Of a stretch of DNA of 8,450 bases, positions 7,194 through 8,450 are shown in pieces. Positions within the stretch are counted from its first letter, which is position 1, and each line of letters begins with the position of its first letter. Source of the DNA: Gemmatimonadales bacterium (GTDB lineage Bacteria > Gemmatimonadota > Gemmatimonadetes > Gemmatimonadales > GWC2-71-9); the NCBI GenBank assembly GCA_013813145.1, contig JACCSE010000396.1, positions 1 to 8,450 of the forward strand. The letters are read 5' to 3'. A model generated the notes under the pieces. It did no database searches. It saw only the letters and a list, made by a program, of their open reading frames with translations, and was not told the origin of the DNA. A program made the position numbers and the translations under genes.

Positions 7194-7199
7194 ATTATA
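7194..7199 (-). promoter_or_regulatory. -10 box of the topoisomerase IB promoter
   Basis: A perfect TATAAT is read on the minus strand at 7199-7194, placing the start of transcription near 7187 and a leader of about 38 bases before ATG 7149. The -35 region is poor (TTCGAT at 16 bases is the nearest), and a CRP/FNR-like palindrome overlaps that place. A GGCGGA stretch shortly before the ATG could serve as a weak ribosome binding site. Confidence 0.55.
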
Positions 7200-7211
7200 G
7201 CGTCGGCGTAT

Positions 7212-7227
7212 CGTGATCGAAGTCACA
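7212..7227. promoter_or_regulatory. CRP/FNR-family-like operator
   Basis: The sequence CGTGATCGAAGTCACA contains the perfect palindromic core GTGA-N6-TCAC, the layout recognised by CRP/FNR-family regulators. One outer base pair deviates from TGTGA/TCACA. Its centre is about 32 bases upstream of the predicted topoisomerase start site, over the -35 region. That position suits repression of that gene, or activation of the divergent proline dehydrogenase from a distance. No regulator of this family is encoded in the window. Confidence 0.45.
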
Positions 7228-7230
7228 CGC

Positions 7231-7266
7231 CATCTGCGCGGGTGAAGCAGGCATCTCTGTGGTGAA
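7231..7266 (+). repeat. Tandem direct repeat CATCT-N4/5-GGTGAA
   Basis: Two imperfect copies lie side by side. The first has CATCT at 7231-7235 and GGTGAA at 7241-7246; the second has CATCT at 7252-7256 and GGTGAA at 7261-7266. The elements recur 21 and 20 bases apart, about two helical turns, so both copies would face the same side of the DNA. This fits tandem binding sites for a regulator of proline dehydrogenase or topoisomerase. From 7267 to 7399 I see no further clear structure apart from weak -10-like hexamers (TACGAT 7293, TAGCTT 7351). Confidence 0.4.
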
Positions 7267-7417
7267 ACATCGCCTAACTCCAAGCCGATCCGTACGATGC
7301 ATAAAGATGCACCGCCAGCGAAACCCCTAGGTTCCCGCTCCACGCCGGGCTAGCTTCGGAGCGCTTTGCCGGCCGGCGTGGTGCCGGCTTTGCTCTCCCA
7401 TGGGGTGGATCGTGATC

Positions 7418-8347
7418 ATGCGACAGGGACTGCTGTGGCTGTCCGAGCGGCAGGGGATCTTCAACTTCGTGCGCCGGAACGGGCTCGCGCGGAAGTTCGC
7501 CTCCCGCTTCGTGGCGGGTGAGACGATCGAGACTGGTGTCGCGGCCGCCCGCGAGCTGAGCCGCCGGGGGATCACCGCGTCGCTCGACCTGCTGGGCGAG
7601 AGCGTGAGCGCCGAGGCGGAGGCCGCGGCCGCCCGCGACCAGTACCTCAGGATGCTCGACCGCATGGCCGAGAGCGGCGTCGAGGTCAACGTCTCGGTGA
7701 AGCTCACCCAGATGGGCCTCGACATCGGCGAGGACCTCTGTCACCGCAACATGGTCGCCATCCTGGACAAGGCGAAGGCGCTCCGCGGTTTCGTGCGGCT
7801 GGACATGGAGGGGTCGGACTACACTCAGCGGACCCTGGATTTCTTCTCCCGGCGGCTCCTCCCCGGCTACGGCGAGCATTGCGGTGTCGTCATCCAGTCG
7901 ATGCTTCGCCGGTCGGAGCGGGACGTCGAGGAGCTCATCGCCCTCAGGGCCCGGGTGCGTCTCTGCAAGGGCGCCTACCTGGAGCCCCCGTCGGTGGCAT
8001 TTCCGGACAAGGCCGACGTGGACCGGAACTACGTGCAGCTCATGCATCGGCTCATGCAGAGCGGGAACTATCCCGGGCTTGCCACCCACGACGAATCGAT
8101 CATCGCGCAGGCCCGCGAGTTCGCCGGCCGCGAGAGCATCGGCAGCGACCGGTTCGAGTTCCAGATGCTCTATGGGGTCCGTCGCGACCTTCAGGAACGG
8201 CTGCGCCAGGCCGGCTTCCACCTGCGGGTCTACATCCCCTTCGGGACCCAGTGGTATCCTTACCTCATGCGGCGGCTGGCGGAGCGTCCCGCCAACATCG
8301 CCTTTCTCCTGGGAAACGTGGTTCGGGAATCGGTGCCGAAACGGTGA
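7418..8347 (+). CDS. Proline dehydrogenase (monofunctional, FAD-dependent)
   Basis: This enzyme oxidises L-proline to pyrroline-5-carboxylate with FAD, the first step of proline catabolism, and passes electrons to the membrane quinone pool. The 309-residue length matches stand-alone bacterial enzymes such as those of Thermus and Deinococcus. The beta/alpha-barrel motifs occur in order: SVKLTQMGLD (Lys95), RLDMEGSDYT (Asp129), VVIQSMLRR (Gln160), RLCKGAYLEP (181-190), ATHDE (His224), FEFQMLYG (about 246-253) and YPYLMRRLAERP. In the last motif Arg285, Arg286 and Glu289 fit the proline-binding pattern. ATG 7418 is preferred because GGGGTGGA lies eight bases upstream and the protein then starts MRQGLLWLSERQG, like its relatives. 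ATG 7400 would add six residues without a ribosome binding site. No P5C dehydrogenase is visible next to it; the following gene overlaps its stop by four bases. Confidence 0.94.
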   Translation: MRQGLLWLSERQGIFNFVRRNGLARKFASRFVAGETIETGVAAARELSRRGITASLDLLGESVSAEAEAAAARDQYLRMLDRMAESGVEVNVSVKLTQMGLDIGEDLCHRNMVAILDKAKALRGFVRLDMEGSDYTQRTLDFFSRRLLPGYGEHCGVVIQSMLRRSERDVEELIALRARVRLCKGAYLEPPSVAFPDKADVDRNYVQLMHRLMQSGNYPGLATHDESIIAQAREFAGRESIGSDRFEFQMLYGVRRDLQERLRQAGFHLRVYIPFGTQWYPYLMRRLAERPANIAFLLGNVVRESVPKR

Positions 8348-8450
8348 GCGAGTTCACGCTGGGCGGCTACATGCGGAAGCACGATCGGGCGGCCGCCTTC
8401 GGCGGCAGCGACGGTCAGGCCTACTCGGTCGCCGTGTACGTGGACGAGGA
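8344..8450 (+). CDS. Unrecognised protein, 5' part only, coupled to proline dehydrogenase
   Basis: A GTG start at 8344 shares the four bases GTGA with the proline dehydrogenase stop, the usual arrangement for translational coupling. The visible 35 residues begin MSEFTLGGYMRKHDRAAAFG and continue with SDGQAYSVAVYVDE before the window ends. There is no signal peptide or membrane segment. The start does not resemble P5C dehydrogenase, and I do not recognise the family. Coding character is supported by uniform codon use and a fully open frame. Its position suggests a role connected with proline use, or simply shared expression. Confidence 0.6.
   Translation, partial: MSEFTLGGYMRKHDRAAAFGGSDGQAYSVAVYVDE

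Overview
The window is high-GC DNA of roughly two-thirds G+C, with strong codon bias and densely packed genes. Its gene mix suggests an environmental bacterium of the Gemmatimonadota or a similar lineage: a cytosolic Ser/Thr kinase fused to TolB-like and TPR regions, a bacterial topoisomerase IB, a stand-alone proline dehydrogenase and a lipoprotein cupredoxin. That placement is inferred from protein content. There is no rRNA, tRNA, CRISPR array, insertion sequence or phage signature.

Layout on the plus strand, left to right: a membrane-anchored alpha/beta hydrolase (35-880); a small secreted protein gene interrupted by an in-frame amber codon (934-1443); and a 751-residue Hanks-type kinase with TolB-like and TPR regions (1493-3748). 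An AraC-family regulator (3783-4604, minus) converges on the kinase. It is divergent from a blue-copper lipoprotein (4767-5186, plus) across a 162-bp intergenic region. A six-helix DUF1206 membrane protein (5251-6048, plus) follows, and its 3' end overlaps by 17 bases a minus-strand DNA topoisomerase IB gene (6032-7149) that carries a one-base frameshift. A regulatory-looking gap of about 270 bp then leads to proline dehydrogenase (7418-8347, plus), which is translationally coupled to an unrecognised gene running off the right edge (8344-8450).

The genes do not form one pathway. Functional links suggested by arrangement are the AraC/cupredoxin divergent pair, the proline dehydrogenase/unknown overlap, and the shared upstream region of topoisomerase IB and proline dehydrogenase. 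That region holds a strong -10 box, a CRP/FNR-like palindrome and a tandem direct repeat.

I did not find a convincing undescribed system. The points most worth checking are the two gene lesions, which may be real pseudogenization, recoding or sequence error, and the regulatory cluster at 7194-7273.
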